Shown here: positions 62,433-64,000 of the stretch, in pieces
How positions within the stretch are numbered: position 1 is the stretch's first letter
How the letters are laid out: each line of letters opens with the position of its first letter
Assembly: GCA_037442505.1 (NCBI GenBank)
Contig: JBBIPZ010000002.1
Location: 8,085-72,084 of the forward strand
Length of the DNA stretch: 64,000 nt
Reading direction: 5' to 3'
DNA from: JBBIPZ01 sp037442505 [NCBI: Deltaproteobacteria bacterium]
GTDB taxonomy: Bacteria; CALINM01
Translations under genes and position numbers: made by a program
The notes under the pieces: model-generated
What the model saw: only the letters and a program-made list of their open reading frames with translations
Told to the model about the DNA's origin: nothing
The model's database searches: none

Positions 62433-64000
62433 ATGTCAGAAAAGACGTACTGTTTTTGGAATAACGAACAAATTGATTGTAGTAAGCCGCCTGAATATGC
62501 TGATAAACCGGTTTCAGCTGTTATAGGGTGGGGAGGATTGCAGCTTTTTGATAACAGTTTAAATGTCGTTGCCCTATGTTATGAATATGCTAAGGCAATA
62601 CAGGAGAACTCTTGCGGACAATGTATTCCATGTCGTGCGGGGACAAGGGTTATAAGAGATATCATGGAAAAGATTGTAAATGGGGAAGGTAGTGAAGCCG
62701 ATCTTGAAGCGTTGCTACAACTTGCCACTAATATCTCACAGTCATCCATGTGTGAAATAGGTCAAAGTTCACCGCTTGTTTTTATCGAATTAATTACAAA
62801 TCATCGGGACAGCTTCCTTGAAGTGATAAATAAAAAAACGAAGATAACTGCATCTGATTACGAGTTCAAGACGATATTGACCGCACCCTGTATGCAGGCG
62901 TGTCCAATACATTTAGACATACCCAGGTATATCGAAGAGATTAAGTATGGAAGGTTTGAGACTTCGCTTGATGTTATCAGAGAAAGATTGCCACTGCCTG
63001 GAGTGGTTGGCAGGGTTTGTGTAAGACCATGTGAATTTAACTGCAGGCGTGGTTTGATTGACGAACCATTACAGATAAAGCACTTAAAGAGATTTGTGGC
63101 TGATTTTGAAAGAGAAAGATCGCTTACACCTCAATTTTCAAAAGTAGAGCCAAAGGATATCAAGGTTGCTATAATCGGTGCCGGACCAGCTGGACTGACT
63201 GCCGCGTTCTTTCTTGCAAAACTGGGGTATCAGGTAACAATATTTGAGTCATTACCTGAGCCTGGTGGTATGGCAGCGGTTGGTATCCCGGATTACAGAT
63301 TGCCAAGAGAGATACTTGGTGGCGAGGTGTCAAACATCGAGAAGCTGGGCGTAAAGATAATTTATAATAAAAACTTTGGCATTGATTTTAGCATTGAAGA
63401 GCTCGAACAAGAAGGGTTTAAGGCATTTTTCGTAGGATTAGGATGTCATTGTCATAAAAAGCTGGATATAGAGGGTGAAGACCAGTCGTTACAGGGGTAT
63501 ATACCCGGAGTATATTTTCTACGCTATATCAATCTCAATCAGGAGATACCAAAAGGTAAAAAGATAGTCGTTGTTGGTGGCGGCAATGTTGCTATGGATT
63601 GTGTTAGAAGTGCTGTGAGAATGGGGTTTGAAGATGTAAACATCGTTTACAGAAGGTCAAAAAAGGAGATGCCTGCTGATTACGTTGAGGTTATCGAAGC
63701 AGAAGAAGAGGGAGTAAAGTTCCACATGCTTACTGCTCCCAAAAGATTAATCAGTAAAGATGGTAAAATCGTCGGCCTGGAGTGTATAAAGATGGAGTTG
63801 GGTAAACCTGACGCCTCAGGCAGAAGAAGTCCCGTTCCAGTGCCCGGTTCAGAATTTATTATTGAGACTGACGTTTTAGTCCCTGCAATAGGTCAGGAGG
63901 CGGATATTGGATGTTGTGTGACAGGCATTAAAGGTGTTGAAATAACGAAGAAAGCGACGATTAAAGTTGATGAAAACTTTATGAGCACAAGGATGGGTGT
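62433..64000 (+). CDS. NuoF iron-sulfur fragment fused to a GltD-type NAD(P)H oxidoreductase (partial, runs off the window)
   Basis: At least 522 residues, open at the window end. Residues about 30-130 match only the C-terminal end of NuoF, with the N3 cluster ligands SCGQCIPCRAG and SSMCEIGQSSP; the FMN/NADH domain of NuoF is absent. From about 150 a GltD-like module begins: cysteine-rich 4Fe-4S domain (APCMQACP, CVRPCEFNCRRG), FAD site IGAGPAGLTAAFFLAKLG near 245, and a second nucleotide site VVVGGGNVAMDCVRSA followed by YRRSKKEMPA, a pattern typical of NADPH use. ATG at 62433 follows GGAGATAAAC. It is probably the electron-input subunit of the second complex. Confidence 0.9.
   Translation, partial: MSEKTYCFWNNEQIDCSKPPEYADKPVSAVIGWGGLQLFDNSLNVVALCYEYAKAIQENSCGQCIPCRAGTRVIRDIMEKIVNGEGSEADLEALLQLATNISQSSMCEIGQSSPLVFIELITNHRDSFLEVINKKTKITASDYEFKTILTAPCMQACPIHLDIPRYIEEIKYGRFETSLDVIRERLPLPGVVGRVCVRPCEFNCRRGLIDEPLQIKHLKRFVADFERERSLTPQFSKVEPKDIKVAIIGAGPAGLTAAFFLAKLGYQVTIFESLPEPGGMAAVGIPDYRLPREILGGEVSNIEKLGVKIIYNKNFGIDFSIEELEQEGFKAFFVGLGCHCHKKLDIEGEDQSLQGYIPGVYFLRYINLNQEIPKGKKIVVVGGGNVAMDCVRSAVRMGFEDVNIVYRRSKKEMPADYVEVIEAEEEGVKFHMLTAPKRLISKDGKIVGLECIKMELGKPDASGRRSPVPVPGSEFIIETDVLVPAIGQEADIGCCVTGIKGVEITKKATIKVDENFMSTRMG

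Overview
The window is a gene-dense, AT-rich bacterial chromosome segment with almost no intergenic space. It encodes about 65 protein genes and no rRNA, tRNA, CRISPR array, insertion sequence or phage gene that I can see. The content suggests an anaerobic or microaerophilic Gram-negative bacterium. Evidence is a TolC/MacA-type efflux system with a LolD-like ATPase, a Tat system, selenocysteine synthase SelA, the NADH/NAD+ sensor Rex, an F0 operon split from F1, and two complex I gene sets without ordinary NuoE/NuoF. The gene mix fits Deferribacterota or a related low-GC deep lineage. That placement is inference from gene content only.

Layout. 1-4.9 kb (+): ligA, a DUF3047 protein, pgpA, a beta-hydroxyacid dehydrogenase and a PhnD-like binding protein. 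4.9-9.5 kb (-): a cobalamin lower-ligand assembly operon (cobO-cobU-cobT-cobS-cobC) that ends with a second, divergent CobT-like protein. 9.5-12.4 kb (-): a sensor kinase and a hotdog thioesterase. 12.4-18.3 kb (-): a five-gene tripartite efflux/lipoprotein-type exporter with two different MacB/FtsX permeases and a separate ATPase. 18.3-23.1 kb (+): dprA-smg-topA-rsmI and an unlisted 58-residue gene. 23.1-31.3 kb (-): selA, a sensor kinase, a B12-type radical SAM protein, comM, tatC-tatA/B and a LysR regulator. 31.3-42.5 kb: a histone-deacetylase-like protein, rpoH (-) behind a perfect CIRCE operator, marC, purH, acetoacetyl-CoA synthetase, a UvrD/PcrA helicase, a small protein and an STT3-type oligosaccharyltransferase. 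42.5-50.3 kb (-): glmS-glmU-trmI, rex, the F0 operon (atpZ-atpI-atpB-atpE) and hemL. 50.4-64 kb (+): nuoABCDHIJKLMN, then a second nuoABCD followed by a NuoF-fragment/GltD fusion that runs off the window.

How the genes work together. The last 14 kb is a respiratory island. A complete 11-gene membrane and connecting arm is followed by a second quinone module whose electron-input gene carries a GltD-type FAD/NADPH domain in place of the NuoF flavin domain. The F0 c-subunit carries residues that match the sodium-binding signature. Rex, encoded beside the F0 operon, would link transcription to the NADH/NAD+ ratio.

Regulation. Many first genes of transcription units have a clear -35/-10 promoter whose -10 hexamer ends only 6-9 bases before the start codon, with no Shine-Dalgarno sequence. 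Internal operon genes have strong GGAGG sites. This points to frequent leaderless transcription. The heat-shock sigma factor gene rpoH has a housekeeping-type promoter overlapped downstream by a perfect CIRCE element, which implies HrcA control of RpoH.
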